Assembly: GCA_029931535.1 (NCBI GenBank)
Contig: JAQPZY010001675.1
Location: 7,277,501 to 7,341,500, forward strand
DNA length: 64,000 nucleotides
Direction: 5' to 3'
Origin: Margaritifera margaritifera
Lineage: Eukaryota; Mollusca; Bivalvia; Unionida; Margaritiferidae
Every line of letters begins with the position of its first letter. Position 1 is the first letter of the stretch. The notes under the pieces were generated by a model that had not been told where the DNA came from, did no database searches, and saw nothing but the letters and a program-made list of their open reading frames with translations. A program made the position numbers and the translations under genes. This document shows, one piece after another, positions 36,961 to 51,012 of this stretch.

Positions 36961-37756
36961 ACTGTGTGTCATTCGGTAATGCAGTACCTAGGTATTTATT
37001 TCTTTTTTGTTTCATCTACAGACTTCACAGGTGATGACAGACAATGATTTCAGACTTGACTTTTTCTTTAAACTAGTTCGAAAGGTAAGTCGAAGAGGAG
37101 AAAGTATGGGTACTCTGATTCGAGGTTTTGAATGTTCAAGCAAGTCGTTATACCTTCCTTCAAGATTTTCTCTTCTTGGATGCGAGTCCATGCTTCTTTC
37201 GGATATCACTCCAACTTTTCTGCTTCACTCATCATCAAAAATCGATCGATGTCAAGTACTTGACTAGGATGATCGATTCGACAATCATACTACTGTTCTC
37301 TGATCAGGAGCATATTTCTCTAAGCCAAGTGTTGAGCAAATCAGGACACTAAGTGTTCATCTTGCCAATACTGTTTCTTCTTTTTCTCCTGCTTTGTCTT
37401 ATTTTTGTACTTCTTAGTCAGTTTGACCTGGTGGTGCTTGTTGTGGCTGCTGCGGATCCTGTTCTTGATCGTCTATGTCCCTGGCTACGTGTTCCATGAA
37501 TGAATTTTTAAATAGTTCAGAATGGCTTTTCTGAAACTGTTTATATCGAGTGTGTTGTGGAATTCCGCAAACAAGACCATGTTCACTGTGATGCGACGGG
37601 GTTGAGCAAACTGAATTTACTTACGCAGTTCTCCTGATTTTATTGGATGAAAATGCCCTAGTCACTGCCTTGGTCTGGGGTAAAATCAAATGCCCACAAA
37701 CAATAACCAAATGCATAGTCATCGTACGAAATGCCGTGTGTACTGTTGATACTAAA
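36961..37756. other. End of array unit: unassigned coding-like sequence
   Basis: Around 37,012-37,290 the minus strand reads protein-like segments (SRRENL-like and EEKILKEGITTCLNIQNLE in another frame). This may be another decayed element gene, but I do not recognise it. At the unit end an open frame starting at 37,643 (+) runs across the unit junction into the truncated capsid-like gene. Confidence 0.3.
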
Positions 37757-39170
37757 TACGGTATTGATAATGTTTTCAAGCTGAATGACAGTTTCATCAT
37801 GTATATAGATATGTGGTTAACAACATCTGTGGGAACAAATAAAAAAGAGTATGGCATAATGAATGAAAAACTTAGAAAGTTAATATCTGGAGGAGCTAAT
37901 GCACAAGGCACTGGTACAGAATCTGTTCAGTTTATTGGATACTCCAATAAATTCAAAAACTTACACTAGATTTACAGATACTGACAGATCATTCCCCGAT
38001 GTATCCTTATGCTCTTCCTCAGGATTTGAGATTTATAATTACATTGAAAAAAGCATCGGAAATGATAGAAGGTGCAAATCAATATTATGAATTGGAGAAA
38101 ATTTATCTCCTGTATGAAACGGTTATATCTGAGCTACTGGCTAATTGTGTATTAGAGAAGAACATAAATGGAATTAGCTTCTTTAATGATTATATCACGA
38201 GAGAAATAATCATTGATGTTGATGCTAATACGAAATTAACAACTGTAATACTTGATTCACACAGAATGAGTTTAAACGAGTCTTAATACTGTGCAAAAAA
38301 TAAAAAATAAAACAGAGTAATAATTTTTAAAAAAATAAATAGAGAAACTGATCCTGAGAAGCATTTCAATCCATCAATAGAAAAAAAAAGATTACTGTAG
38401 AATGCTTACCTAACATGTTTTATTATAAGGGAGATATGTTGGATCAGCAATTGTCAGAAGCATGCAAATTTTTCTGCGATGAGGAACAAAAAGTCACTCA
38501 TATTAGTAATATTAGTGTAAACAAAGTTTATGCTGATCACCTTTGTTTATGATTGGACTCGAGAAGCACACATAACACTATATTGCATGGAACAGGATAT
38601 GTATTAGCATATGTTCAACAAGGAATACACCTACAAATAAACAGACAAGGAAACGTAGATGCACATAGATGCACACATAATGTATATTCATTTTGTTTCT
38701 GATGCACAATTAAATATTCAGAACAAGTAATTGAAAGCTATTATATTATAGGAAGCATTCATAGCAAAGCAGTCCTGATTACTAACTAACTAGTAAATGT
38801 CTCTGAAAGATCCCCATAAAATATGATTATATATGGTGTTACAAATTGGGAAAAGAGAAAGTTTGCATTATATTTGATTGAAACATTATATAAAAACCTT
38901 TTCGGGTTTTAGGTCATTAGCTGCTCAATCCTTATGTACAATAAAACTTACAGCAGAAAATGGCTTTATTAGGGACAACACTGTAAGTTTAATAGATCCT
39001 AGTGATAAATCAGATAAATGGCTATAATTACTTATTGGTGTATACCAGAACAATGATACTTTGTTTCTTAAATACGACTGAGCGAATTTAGATGATGTAA
39101 AATAAAAGGAAATCAACAAATTAAAAAAAACTAACATTCCGAGTTAGGTATTTAGGAATATCTTTATGGG
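37757..39170 (+). pseudogene. 5'-truncated capsid-like gene, array copy 2
   Basis: Same decayed protein as at 27,410 but starting at the unit junction. Visible pieces are the open frame 37,999-38,286 (LRFIITLKKASEM), DPEKHFNPSIE at 38,346-38,378, NMFYYKGDMLDQQLSEA at about 38,413 and HGTGYVLAYVQQGI at about 38,580. A coding-like AENGFIRDNTVSLIDPS follows at about 38,955-39,005. It differs from copy 1 by about 5% plus indels, including 24 bp near 37,980 absent from copy 1. Confidence 0.5.
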
Positions 39171-39385
39171 TAATGGTACCAACATATAACTGTCATAAAA
39201 TATCTTCGGAAAACGTTAGATTTATAGTAGATCTGTTACTCAAAGGATAAAAAGTCTATTGAAAACATATGTAATAAAACATCAGCCGTTATACTAAATG
39301 AAATAGTTGAAAAGATAAAAGAAAACAAAAGAAATAAACTTTTAATGAGGCTGGAATATTCGTTTGATTACAAAGTGTTGGGAAA

Positions 39386-40630
39386 TTAAGTAGAAGGACT
39401 CACAAGAGAATAGCCATAAGGTAAAGTATTCATGTTATCAACTAAATAACGCTTATCATCATATGGAGAAAGAGCAACGTTATTAATCGTGATATTGTAT
39501 ATCTTGTGATGGTAGGATCTGATTAAATTTATTCGCTGGGGATTCATAGTTTGGTTAAATAAACAATCTTTATACATATATATATAATTCGAAATTCTTT
39601 TTAACAACATATTTTTAATACCCGTGCATACTTGTTTCATTAGTCCTAAAAGCATATAGCTTACATCTAAGGCCACCAAGTTCTTGTATTGGTATACCAT
39701 TCATCTCATCTTTAAAAACTTTCATGTTATGCAATGGATTTCCATAAATGTTATCATTTTTGTAATCGCTTGTGTCTTAAAACTATATTTTGTTCATATC
39801 GTTGTAGAAGTTGTCTGTTTCAACACTAATATACTGAGAATTCGCATCGTCTTTAGAATTTCCATTTTGTCAACCATATTGTTATTTAGCTTGTTGTAGC
39901 AAAAGTCATACATTAGCGGCTTAATTACTTCTAGCACAGTAAAGCCGCCATAAATTGGTTTAGCTAATATTATTGTCTTGCTCATTAAACTAACTAATAC
40001 CATGTCTTCATGTATTACTGTTCTTCTTGCAAATTAAATTTCCTTTAGTAGTTTAAAATATTTATTTTCGTCAGTGCATATTTTCATATTAGTTCTCGTT
40101 TTACATTTTCCATCTGTCTCCCCAAAACGGCATTATTCGTTAGCTTAAAAAGTATTCTTCCAAGTCATTGGTTGCTTTTTGTCTTAAAAATGTGTTAAGT
40201 TTCTCGTAAGATTTTAGCCACGGCTCTTAATGGAATATAACTGCTCTATATATCATGTTTAGTTTTATTTCTAACTGAATATACAACTTCAAGTTAAGGT
40301 AGTGAATAACATATCCTTATTTGTTTTTAACGTACATAATAATTTAGGTACTGAAGATTTTATACCCTTTTTATGTTCTATAAAAAAACATTTGTAGTGG
40401 AGATAAATCATTATCCAGTAGAAATTTTTTTTTGTTTTTATTTTGGTGCCAAATAATAGTCTTTCAAATAGTCGGGCAAATCTGTCAGTACTTTCAAATT
40501 TACCTCTAAAATTCTGCTAAAGGAATTTTCTATCCAAAACTGGAAATTTAAATGCCTAGGTATTATTTTTCATAAGTATGGCTCAACTTCTTTAAAAAAT
40601 AAAAACAAATTTCTGTTAGTTTCTTCTTCA
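39386..40630 (-). pseudogene. Broken protein-primed DNA polymerase, array copy 2
   Basis: Equivalent of 29,206-30,450. The 104-residue C-terminal frame and the 69-residue frame with AKPIYGGFTVLE translate identically to copy 1, and the same frame breaks are present. Confidence 0.82.
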
Positions 40631-40834
40631 GCTTCAAATCTGTATTTATGTAATGTTAATTTTAAAAAAAAATTTTTTTAAAACGAGTCTTGTAGCTTTT
40701 TTGCAAGAATTTTATTTACTTTGATTCACAATTTTTCTTGATTCTCTTCTAGCTGGAAGACGAATTAGAGGAGGCTATAATTTTCTTCTTTCAGATATTT
40801 ATATTTTTATAACAAGCAAATTACTCCTTTATTT

Positions 40835-41820
40835 AAATAAAAATTTCTTTGAAATTGATTGTCTTTTCCATTTATAAAATTAGTGTGAAATTGAGTTTTT
40901 ATTTTATGAATGAACAATGAGCCTCTTGTTACAGTTTTTCCGCATTGGCAAGTAATTGTGTCTTAGTTTTATTCTCTGATTTTCGTATATCCTTCAGCAT
41001 AATACCATTGCGATTGAATTATATTTGCACAGTCTTTACTTCTTTTGTAATTAGTATATCAACATTCTGTTTCATCAATAAATTTAATTTGATAATGCAC
41101 ATAGTGTCTAATTGGTTCCATTTATATAATGTAAATTATTTCTATATAATACTACGATGATTTATAGGACTATTAATCAGGGTATACTATACTGCTTTGC
41201 AAGACTGAGCTTATCTAGTGACGTTACATTTTCTTCCGATTTTTAGTCTTTTCTAGAGTTTTTTTTTCTCCAATTATTAAATGAGTGTGAAATCTACCTT
41301 TTCATGAAAAAACTTTGAGCATCTTTTAATAGTTTTTCCACGTTCACAGGTAATGTTTTTTTTGGTTGTATTCTTTGATTTTTTGATCTTCTCTATCATA
41401 TAACCGCTGATATTGCATTATATTGACACAATCTTGGCATCCTGTGCAGTGTGTATTTCGACGTTCTTTTCATCAATAGACACAATTTGATATCAAGCAT
41501 AGCAGATAATCGGTTCCATTTTTATAGTGTAAATTATTTTCATATAACTACTGCAATGTTTAGGATGTCATAACCGCTTTGCTAGTAAGGAAACATTTTC
41601 TTTCGGCTTACAACTATTAAGAGATCCGTTATGTCCTTTTTTCCATTTTAAAAGCAATAAAATTGAGTCATTCATTGTTTTACATTTTACAATTTTCTCA
41701 ATTTTGAACGCATTATCTTGCTTGTTGTATAGAGAAAACTCCTCCTTGTTAAATTTATTCCCACACTATTCTCTCCCTTTCAGTCTTCTAATTTATACAC
41801 AACAGGGTCTCCTAAATGAC
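40835..41820 (-). pseudogene. CxCG zinc-finger-like modules, array copy 2
   Basis: Equivalent of 30,655-31,640, with the same two-and-a-half tandem modules and the same stops. Confidence 0.55.
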
Positions 41821-42071
41821 ATCTGTGACTATTGACTTTCTTTCGTGAAATTAAAAAGATAGCCTTTAGCAAAAATAGACTTATATTTTGAGTTTTGAGA
41901 TCCTGAAATTTTTCACCTATGTTATATTTGCGTGTACCATATACATCTGTTTTAAGATAGCCGAATAAGTTAATCCATACTTTAGATCTATTTTATTCCT
42001 TGTTCTCATCAATTGGTGACATGTCAGTATAAATCGATTGTATGATTTACTATATTCATCATTAAGGTTTG

Positions 42072-42149
<78 letters not shown>

Positions 42150-42159
42150 TCATTTTTTG

Positions 42160-42740
42160 GTTACAATTTCAGTAAAATACTTCTACATTCTGGTCTTAAA
42201 GGAGGTTCGATGAAATCCTTCCACTACGGGTGCTTTCTGTTCTCAGTAAATGGAAAAATACTCAGTATTTTCTTTCTCCAATAGTTCTTTTACCTTCACG
42301 TTATAAAATTGCTTTCTTCATCGAAATGCATTTCCTCTGGTTTTCTCTTTTCAAATATTTTCCTAAAGGCATCACATATATCATCCTTCTTGTCTGTTTT
42401 TACTTTCTTAGTCTAGGTATATTTTGAAAAGACATCTATTAGTGTTCAAAAATATCTATAACCAAGGTTAAATTTTATACAGTTATAAATAAACCACGTC
42501 TTCCTGGTAATGATCATCTGTGTGACTAACATAAACCCTTCCTTAGGAAAATTATTTCCTAGCCTGCTTATAATGTGTAGGTAGACTGTTTTATCATCCA
42601 ATCTCTTAGTTCAGAATATTTTATATGTTTTAAAAATTACTTCTTATCGGACTTGAAGATTGTTTCACGATCAAGTTTAATTTGTCTCCATAATTAATTA
42701 ATATTTAGAAGTTTAAGGTCGCAGAATGGATATCGTAAAT
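42160..42740 (-). pseudogene. Broken rve integrase, array copy 2
   Basis: Equivalent of 31,985-32,560, with the same motifs and frame breaks. Confidence 0.8.
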
Positions 42741-44815
42741 ACTGTTCTTTTTTTGTATGTCATTTATTAATATAAGTTGTGTAGCCTTGCTATAACAGGA
42801 CCGGACGGGACGTCAGGACCGTGCTCACCATACAAAAAATGACAGTGCGTGTATTCCCCAATATATACAGTAATATGCATCTAGCCTATTGATCAATGTA
42901 TATGCAATTGTCGCACCAGACTTGTTTACTAGGTTGTATGCATGTACACAAGACTGCGTTTCTCTAGGACTGATTCGCTTATTTCAAAGGTCCATTACTA
43001 AACCAACCTGTCTTTTATGGTGGTTCTAAGTATTTCTTAAATTTTGTTCCATTTCTTTTGTACATGCCATTTAAATATAAAGGTTGCATCACTGTGAACA
43101 ATCTCTTGTTAATTATGTGGGTTATATATGGTCATCGAGTTATTTATACCCGTGTGCGCTGGGAAGTTGCTGATCGCAATATGGCTTGCACCAAGAGCCG
43201 CTTGTAACTAGCAACGCAAAAAGTCCGAAGTGAGAACAACCCTTAATTTATTTACCACAGCGAGCTGAGCCAGTTCGTATAAACTTTGATGACTGATTCG
43301 CTTATTCATAGGCATATCTTAATTTATTATAATATAGTTGATATTTCTTTCTAGGTGATAATTAAACTGTATACGTGGGGACTACTTCTTTGTAGATAAT
43401 ATTATTAACAACAATGTATTATCTAAGCTGGCTTGAAGTGTATTCAATCCTCATATACGTTATAAATTATATTACATGTACTAATAACTGTAAGAGATAG
43501 GCGATTCGCTCTAATCGTTATATTTGTAAACCAAGGGTTGAATGTTTGAACCTTGGTATCCGCCTAAAATAGTCTGCATTTAAAATTGAGTCAAACACTA
43601 CTAACCGCATAAAAATCAGATCAAGAAAACACTACACGATAGATTTAAAGACAAAAAGAGATAAATAAATAAAAATGCTAAATGAAGCGTTCCAGGTCTG
43701 TCAGAATGGAGATGGAAAGGTGCTGGTCGTGTGCAAAGAACATAGTTAACTATGTAGTTAATACAATTTGGGAATGGTCTCTGCCTTTTTGTTGCATATT
43801 TGTTTCGGGTGGCCCTGTAAAAAAAAAATGTGGGTAGACTGGGCCTGTTAGTTTGAAGACCAGAGAAGTCGTAAAATTTAAAAGACCAGTGGCCTCAAAG
43901 ACAACGGTTAGATGGCCTTGGATTTTATAAAACATTTGGCGCCAAGTGGCCTTGGGTTTTTTTAGTACAATTTCGGCGTCCAGTGGCCTTAGGTTATTTA
44001 ATAAAATGTTGACGACCAGTGGCTTTGTTTTTCTTAGTAACATTTTGGCGAGCAGTGGCCTTGCATAAAAATGTAACAAAAATTGATCTAAAATTCGTAA
44101 AAATGTACTTAAAGTTATAAAATGTGACGAAAAATAAATTTAAAACGTGTTTTGGAGTTATATTTTTATAAAATTAACAGATAGTGTGGAAAATTACCTA
44201 AAAGTCTTACAAAATAGGTAAGAAAATTGTGATGAAAAATCATTTTAAAATGTGTTTTTGATGAATATTTTCAAAGCTCAACCACAAAATCAAAGAGTTG
44301 GGTAAAAAATGGGTAGCTGGCCACGGATCGAACTTTTCCCAAGTACTCATAGGTCATGGTGCAAAATTGTGGGATATAAATAGGTGTGCAAGCACTAATA
44401 CTTGTTTCAGATCGAAAATACTGTTGGGTTTTACGCGGATACATAGAGCAAGAGCACAGTCTTATCTACTATTGGGTTTAACGTGAACACATACAGCAAG
44501 AGCACGGTTTTCTCAACTGTTGTGTTTTACGGTGATACATATAACAAGAGCACGGGTTTTTTCAACTGTTTGGTTTTACGTGAATACATACAGCAGGAGC
44601 ACGGTTTTCCAGCAAATGAGGAGTGGAAATCGTGGCTACTGATTTTTGCTATTCCGTCAATATGTTGAGGTAAGTGCACCAACTAATTCGCAATGAAAGA
44701 GAACAAAACATATATACCGCATCAGACGGGATACCTTTAAATTGTACATGTTACAAATGTAGAAGTTAGAAAGCAGAGACAGACAGACAAGATATGAAAT
44801 TATCAATGTCTTTAA

Positions 44816-44876
<61 letters not shown>

Positions 44877-45934
44877 AATGTTATAAAAAAAACTATTTTT
44901 TCGGTTGGACAGGCGAGGAGGATAGTTTCAATTTTAATGCGATGCAAAAATTCTGTCTATATCTATCTGTCTTATGAGTTTTAAGTGTTTGTGTCTTGCG
45001 CATATATGTGCACTACTTTTTAACACTGGACACATCATACTGTTTACTTCTCTCGATCTTATCTTGGTTTGAAGTTGTAAGATATAATTTTATCAGGTTG
45101 GTATGGTTGTATGCAGTCTTATTTATCAAACACTGAAGATGATATTGCAGTTTCTTCAGATGTTTTTATAATACTATATGAAGATGACAAGGACCCATAT
45201 CAGTAATTATGGGGGCCAGAATGGATTACGATTAACTATGGCAGTTATTGAAATTGAACACTACGGTGGTTTTCGTTTTTGGCTGATACGATTTTTATGG
45301 AAACTTAACACGAGATGGTGTGGTATGGTGGTTATGGAAATTTAACATTAGGTAATGGGATTTGAACATGGGTTTCGGGTTACTATGGAACTTATGGACT
45401 AACACAGTTTTACATTTTTAACACACAGTCATAGTGACAAACACACAACCTTTCTTAGCAACACAGTCTCTTACTGGCCAACACTCGTTCTTATTGGACA
45501 ACACACATTCTTACTGGCAAACATCCATCATTACTAACCAAGATTAATTCTTACTAACTAAAACACGCACCTACAAACAGATGTGTAAGGGTAAGATGTA
45601 AAAGTAGGGGCTAAAGTGACGAGGATTAATACCTGATAACAATTCATTACTCAGCTTTACCATCCAACACCCACACATAAAAGAAAACAACGGAGGAAGT
45701 GAAAGGAGAGCGATCATCGCGCGCGCGCGCACACACAGACACCTATGGATTATGGTAGACTATATCGAAACCATACCATCACAAATACATCAAGGGACGG
45801 GAAGGGTAGCTCTTACTTACACACTAACACATACACACCTATACACCGTGAAACATATATTTACAAAGACCATGAGAGGGGGAAGGGGTGTTTTAACTTT
45901 TGCTTTTTCGAAGATATAGAGAATTGGTTGTTAT

Positions 45935-46153
45935 GGGTTTAACGCCATTTTTCAGCACATGATAGGCTCTACATAGAGGCCAGTATGTTTGGTGGAGGAA
46001 GTACCCGAGAAAACCCCGGGAAGAAGCTACTGGCAAAACCTTCCCACATACCCACGTTGGCCGAGCCCGAGACTCGAACCCACGCGGACAGAGGTGAGAT
46101 GTCAATGATCTGTAAAGGCGACCGCCTTAGACCACTCGGCAATCCGGGGCCCC
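45935..46153 (-). mobile_element. tRNA-Leu/Ser-derived SINE, array copy 2
   Basis: Same insertion as 35,765-35,983, in the same place within the unit, so it pre-dates the amplification. Confidence 0.8.
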
Positions 46154-46333
46154 GAAGACATAGCAAAACACATACATTCATAAACATACCTACATAGATA
46201 CATACATACACAAATATAATATTTTGACAATACTCATTAGTATTCTGTTTCTAGAAACCTGGATTGTTTCTGTTGCTGTTACTCCAGCTACAGTATCTTC
46301 GATCGATCAATGGATCGATCGATCGATCGATCG

Positions 46334-46400
<67 letters not shown>

Positions 46401-46602
46401 ACATTAAAAGATTTAACAACATTGGTTAGTGACACCTGGGTTCCAATGATCTACAAATTGATCTACAATGGTTTCGTCATGCCATCGATGGGAAACTACG
46501 TTTACGACCTAAAGAAAAGAGATAATCATAATGATTCATAGACTACCCTTCCAATTTTGCATCGTGTCCAGGGAAATGTTGTCCAAAACAAGTCAGTAAA
46601 TG

Positions 46603-46940
46603 TTATAAAAGGGCCCAAAAGTTTCGTTGATGAACAAAATACACACAATATTGTCTACACACCATATAATCTGATCCTTGTAAGCGCACATTATTGAATT
46701 GGATGGATACAGCATTTCTTTGCATTAAGTATGTGAAGTAGTCTTCGATAGGAGGAAATCCATAAGAATCAAAATATTTCACAATGTGGTCGTTGGAAAA
46801 GTTGGACAGCCAACCAGTGGGTTCCTGGTGGATGACTGTCGTCGGTGTCGATGACAGTAGCTTGTACATCTTTAGGTTTATGACGAAGGATTTCATCTTT
46901 GGCTTAGACCGCTGTATTCCATGGTGCTGTGTACGAATTG
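46603..46940 (-). pseudogene. Adenain-like cysteine protease, array copy 2
   Basis: Equivalent of 36,425-36,760; the 97-residue frame is identical in translation. Confidence 0.85.
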
Positions 46941-46948
46941 TGTTCAGA

Positions 46949-47138
46949 GCCGCGGTGGCTCAGTGCTTAGCGTGCCGGGCTCTCTACGGAAAGGGTACGG
47001 GTTCGAATCCTACCATCGAACCAGCCTGGGTCAGATACCGTGGTGTGTCCTTGGGCAAGGCACTTTACTCCAATTGCCTTGGCACTAAATAACCTACTTG
47101 TGTTGCTGTACCGTAAGGCACCAAGCCAAACGAAACGA
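46949..47138 (+). mobile_element. tRNA-derived SINE, array copy 2
   Basis: Same insertion as 36,771-36,960, with intact A and B boxes. Confidence 0.85.
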
Positions 47139-47934
47139 ACTGTGTGTCATTCGGTAATGCAGTACCTAGGTATTTATTTCTTTTTTGTTTCATCTACAGA
47201 CTTCACAGGTGATGACAGACAATGATTTCAGACTTGACTTTTTCTTTAAACTAGTTCGAAAGGTAAGTCGAAGAGGAGAAAGTATGGGTACTCTGATTCG
47301 AGGTTTTGAATGTTCAAGCAAGTCGTTATACCTTCCTTCAAGATTTTCTCTTCTTGGATGCGAGTCCATGCTTCTTTCGGATATCACTCCAACTTTTCTG
47401 CTTCACTCATCATCAAAAATCGATCGATGTCAAGTACTTGACTAGGATGATCGATTCGACAATCATACTACTGTTCTCTGATCAGGAGCATATTTCTCTA
47501 AGCCAAGTGTTGAGCAAATCAGGACACTAAGTGTTCATCTTGCCAATACTGTTTCTTCTTTTTCTCCTGCTTTGTCTTATTTTTGTACTTCTTAGTCAGT
47601 TTGACCTGGTGGTGCTTGTTGTGGCTGCTGCGGATCCTGTTCTTGATCGTCTATGTCCCTGGCTACGTGTTCCATGAATGAATTTTTAAATAGTTCAGAA
47701 TGGCTTTTCTGAAACTGTTTATATCGAGTGTGTTGTGGAATTCCGCAAACAAGACCATGTTCACTGTGATGCGACGGGGTTGAGCAAACTGAATTTACTT
47801 ACGCAGTTCTCCTGATTTTATTGGATGAAAATGCCCTAGTCACTGCCTTGGTCTGGGGTAAAATCAAATGCCCACAAACAATAACCAAATGCATAGTCAT
47901 CGTACGAAATGCCGTGTGTACTGTTGATACTAAA

Positions 47935-49350
47935 TACGGTATTGATAATGTTTTCAAGCTGAATGACAGTTTCATCATGTATATAGATATGTGGTTAACA
48001 ACATCTGTGGGAACAAAAAAAAAAGAGTATGGCATAATGAATGAAAAACTTAGAAAGTTAATATCTGGAGGAGCTAATGCACAAGGCACTGGTACAGAAT
48101 CTGTTCAGTTTATTGGATACTCCAATAAATTCAAAAACTTACACTAGATTTACAGATACTGACAGATCATTCCCCGATGTATCCTTATGCTCTTCCTCAG
48201 GATTTGAGATTTATAATTACATTGAAAAAAGCATCGGAAATGATAGAAGGTGCAAATCAATATTATGAATTGGAGAAAATTTATCTCCTGTATGAAACGG
48301 TTATATCTGAGCTACTGGCTAATTGTGTATTAGAGAAGAACATAAATGGAATTAGCTTCTTTAATGATTATATCACGAGAGAAATAATCATTGATGTTGA
48401 TGCTAATACGAAATTAACAACTGTAATACTTGATTCACACAGAATGAGTTTAAACGAGTCTTAATACTGTGCAAAAAATAAAAAATAAAACAGAGTAATA
48501 ATTTTTAAAAAAATAAATAGAGAAACTGATCCTGAGAAGCATTTCAATCCATCAATGGAAAAAAAAAGATTACTGTAGAATGCTTACCTAACATGTTTTA
48601 TTATAAGGGAGATATGTTGGATCAGCAATTGTCAGAAGCATGCAAATTTTTCTGCGATGAGGAACAAAAAGTCACTCATATTAGTAATATTAGTGTAAAC
48701 AAAGTTTATGCTGATCACCTTTGTTTATGATTGGACTCGAGAAGCACACATAACACTATATTGCATGGAACAGGATATGTATTAGCATATGTTCAACAAG
48801 GAATACACCTACAAATAAACAGACAAGGAAACGTAGATGCACATAGATGCACACATAATGTATATTCATTTTGTTTCTGATGCACAATTAAATATTCAGA
48901 ACAAGTAATTGAAAGCTATTATATTATAGGAAGCATTCATAGCAAAGCAGTCCTGATTACTAACTAACTAGTAAATGTCTCTGAAAGATCCCCATAAAAT
49001 ATGATTATATATGGTGTTACAAATTGGGAAAAGAGAAAGTTTGCATTATATTTGATTGAAACATTATATAAAAACCTTTTCGGGTTTTAGGTCATTAGCT
49101 GCTCAATCCTTATGTACAATAAAACTTACAGCAGAAAATGGCTTTATTAGGGACAACACTGTAAGTTTAATAGATCCTAGTGATAAATCAGATAAATGGC
49201 TATAATTACTTATTGGTGTATACCAGAACAATGATACTTTGTTTCTTAAATACGACTGAGCGAATTTAGATGATGTAAAATAAAAGGAAATCAACAAATT
49301 AAAAAAAACTAACATTCCGAGTTAGGTATTTAGGAATATCTTTATGGGTA
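47935..49350 (+). pseudogene. 5'-truncated capsid-like gene, array copy 3
   Basis: Equivalent of 37,757-39,170; the open frame 48,177-48,464 is identical in translation to copy 2. Confidence 0.5.
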
Positions 49351-49563
49351 ATGGTACCAACATATAACTGTCATAAAATATCTTCGGAAAACGTTAGATT
49401 TATAGTAGATCTGTTACTCAAAGGATAAAAAGTCTATTGAAAACATATGTAATAAAACATCAGCCGTTATACTAAATGAAATAGTTGAAAAGATAAAAGA
49501 AAACAAAAGAAATAAACTTTTAATGAGGCTGGAATATTCGTTTGATTACAAAGTGTTGGGAAA

Positions 49564-50808
49564 TTAAGTAGAAGGACTCACAAGAGAATAGCCATAAGGT
49601 AAAGTATTCATGTTATCAACTAAATAACGCTTATCATCATATGGAGAAAGAGCAACGTTATTAATCGTGATATTGTATATCTTGTGATGGTAGGATCTGA
49701 TTAAATTTATTCGCTGGGGATTCATAGTTTGGTTAAATAAACAATCTTTATACATATATATATAATTCGAAATTCTTTTTAACAACATATTTTTAATACC
49801 CGTGCATACTTGTTTCATTAGTCCTAAAAGCATATAGCTTACATCTAAGGCCACCAAGTTCTTGTATTGGTATACCATTCATCTCATCTTTAAAAACTTT
49901 CATGTTATGCAATGGATTTCCATAAATGTTATCATTTTTGTAATCGCTTGTGTCTTAAAACTATATTTTGTTCATATCGTTGTAGAAGTTGTCTGTTTCA
50001 ACACTAATATACTGAGAATTCGCATCGTCTTTAGAATTTCCATTTTGTCAACCATATTGTTATTTAGCTTGTTGTAGCAAAAGTCATACATTAGCGGCTT
50101 AATTACTTCTAGCACAGTAAAGCCGCCATAAATTGGTTTAGCTAATATTATTGTCTTGCTCATTAAACTAACTAATACCATGTCTTCATGTATTACTGTT
50201 CTTCTTGCAAATTAAATTTCCTTTAGTAGTTTAAAATATTTATTTTCGTCAGTGCATATTTTCATATTAGTTCTCGTTTTACATTTTCCATCTGTTTCCC
50301 CAAAACGGCATTATTCGTTAGCTTAAAAAGTATTCTTCCAAGTCATTGGTTGCTTTTTGTCTTAAAAATGTGTTAAGTTTCTCGTAAGATTTTAGCCACG
50401 GCTCTTAATGGAATATAACTGCTCTATATATCATGTTTAGTTTTATTTCTAACTGAATATACAACTTCAAGTTAAGGTAGTGAATAACATATCCTTATTT
50501 GTTTTTAACGTACATAATAATTTAGGTACTGAAGATTTTATACCCTTTTTATGTTCTATAAAAAAACATTTGTAGTGGAGATAAATCATTATCCAGTAGA
50601 AATTTTTTTTTGTTTTTATTTTGGTGCCAAATAATAGTCTTTCAAATAGTCGGGCAAATCTGTCAGTACTTTCAAATTTACCTCTAAAATTCTGCTAAAG
50701 GAATTTTCTATCCAAAACTGGAAATTTAAATGCCTAGGTATTATTTTTCATAAGTATGGCTCAACTTCTTTAAAAAATAAAAACAAATTTCTGTTAGTTT
50801 CTTCTTCA
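49564..50808 (-). pseudogene. Broken protein-primed DNA polymerase, array copy 3
   Basis: Equivalent of 29,206-30,450, with the same fragments and breaks. Confidence 0.82.
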
Positions 50809-51012
50809 GCTTCAAATCTGTATTTATGTAATGTTAATTTAAAAAAAAATTTTTTTTAAAACGAGTCTTGTAGCTTTTTTGCAAGAATTTTATTTACTTT
50901 GATTCACAATTTTTCTTGATTCTCTTCTAGCTGGAAGACGAATTAGAGGAGGCTATAATTTTCTTCTTTCAGATATTTATATTTTTATAACAAGCAAATT
51001 ACTCCTTTATTT

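Larger units (their letters stand above)
27627..37756. repeat. Tandem array unit, copy 1 (10,130 bp)
   Basis: Begins where similarity to the later copies starts (TACGGTACTAATAATG here, TACGGTATTGATAATG in copy 2). The first about 1.3 kb (to about 28,945) has frequent substitutions and indels relative to copies 2-4; from there on it is almost identical to copies 2 and 3. Simple repeats inside are (TA)n at about 31,889-31,970, (GA)n at 34,641-34,700, (CG)n(CA)n near 35,549-35,566 and (GATC)n(GA)n at 36,130-36,214. Confidence 0.95.
37757..47934. repeat. Tandem array unit, copy 2 (10,178 bp)
   Basis: Same content and order as copy 1 but lacking the capsid N-terminal part. It is nearly identical to copies 1 (after about 28.95 kb) and 3. 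Sparse differences include CATCTGTCTCCCC at about 40,111 (TTTCCCC in copies 1 and 3) and microsatellite lengths: (TA)n 42,074-42,148, (GA)n 44,819-44,871, (GATC)n(GA)n about 46,300-46,392. Confidence 0.97.
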
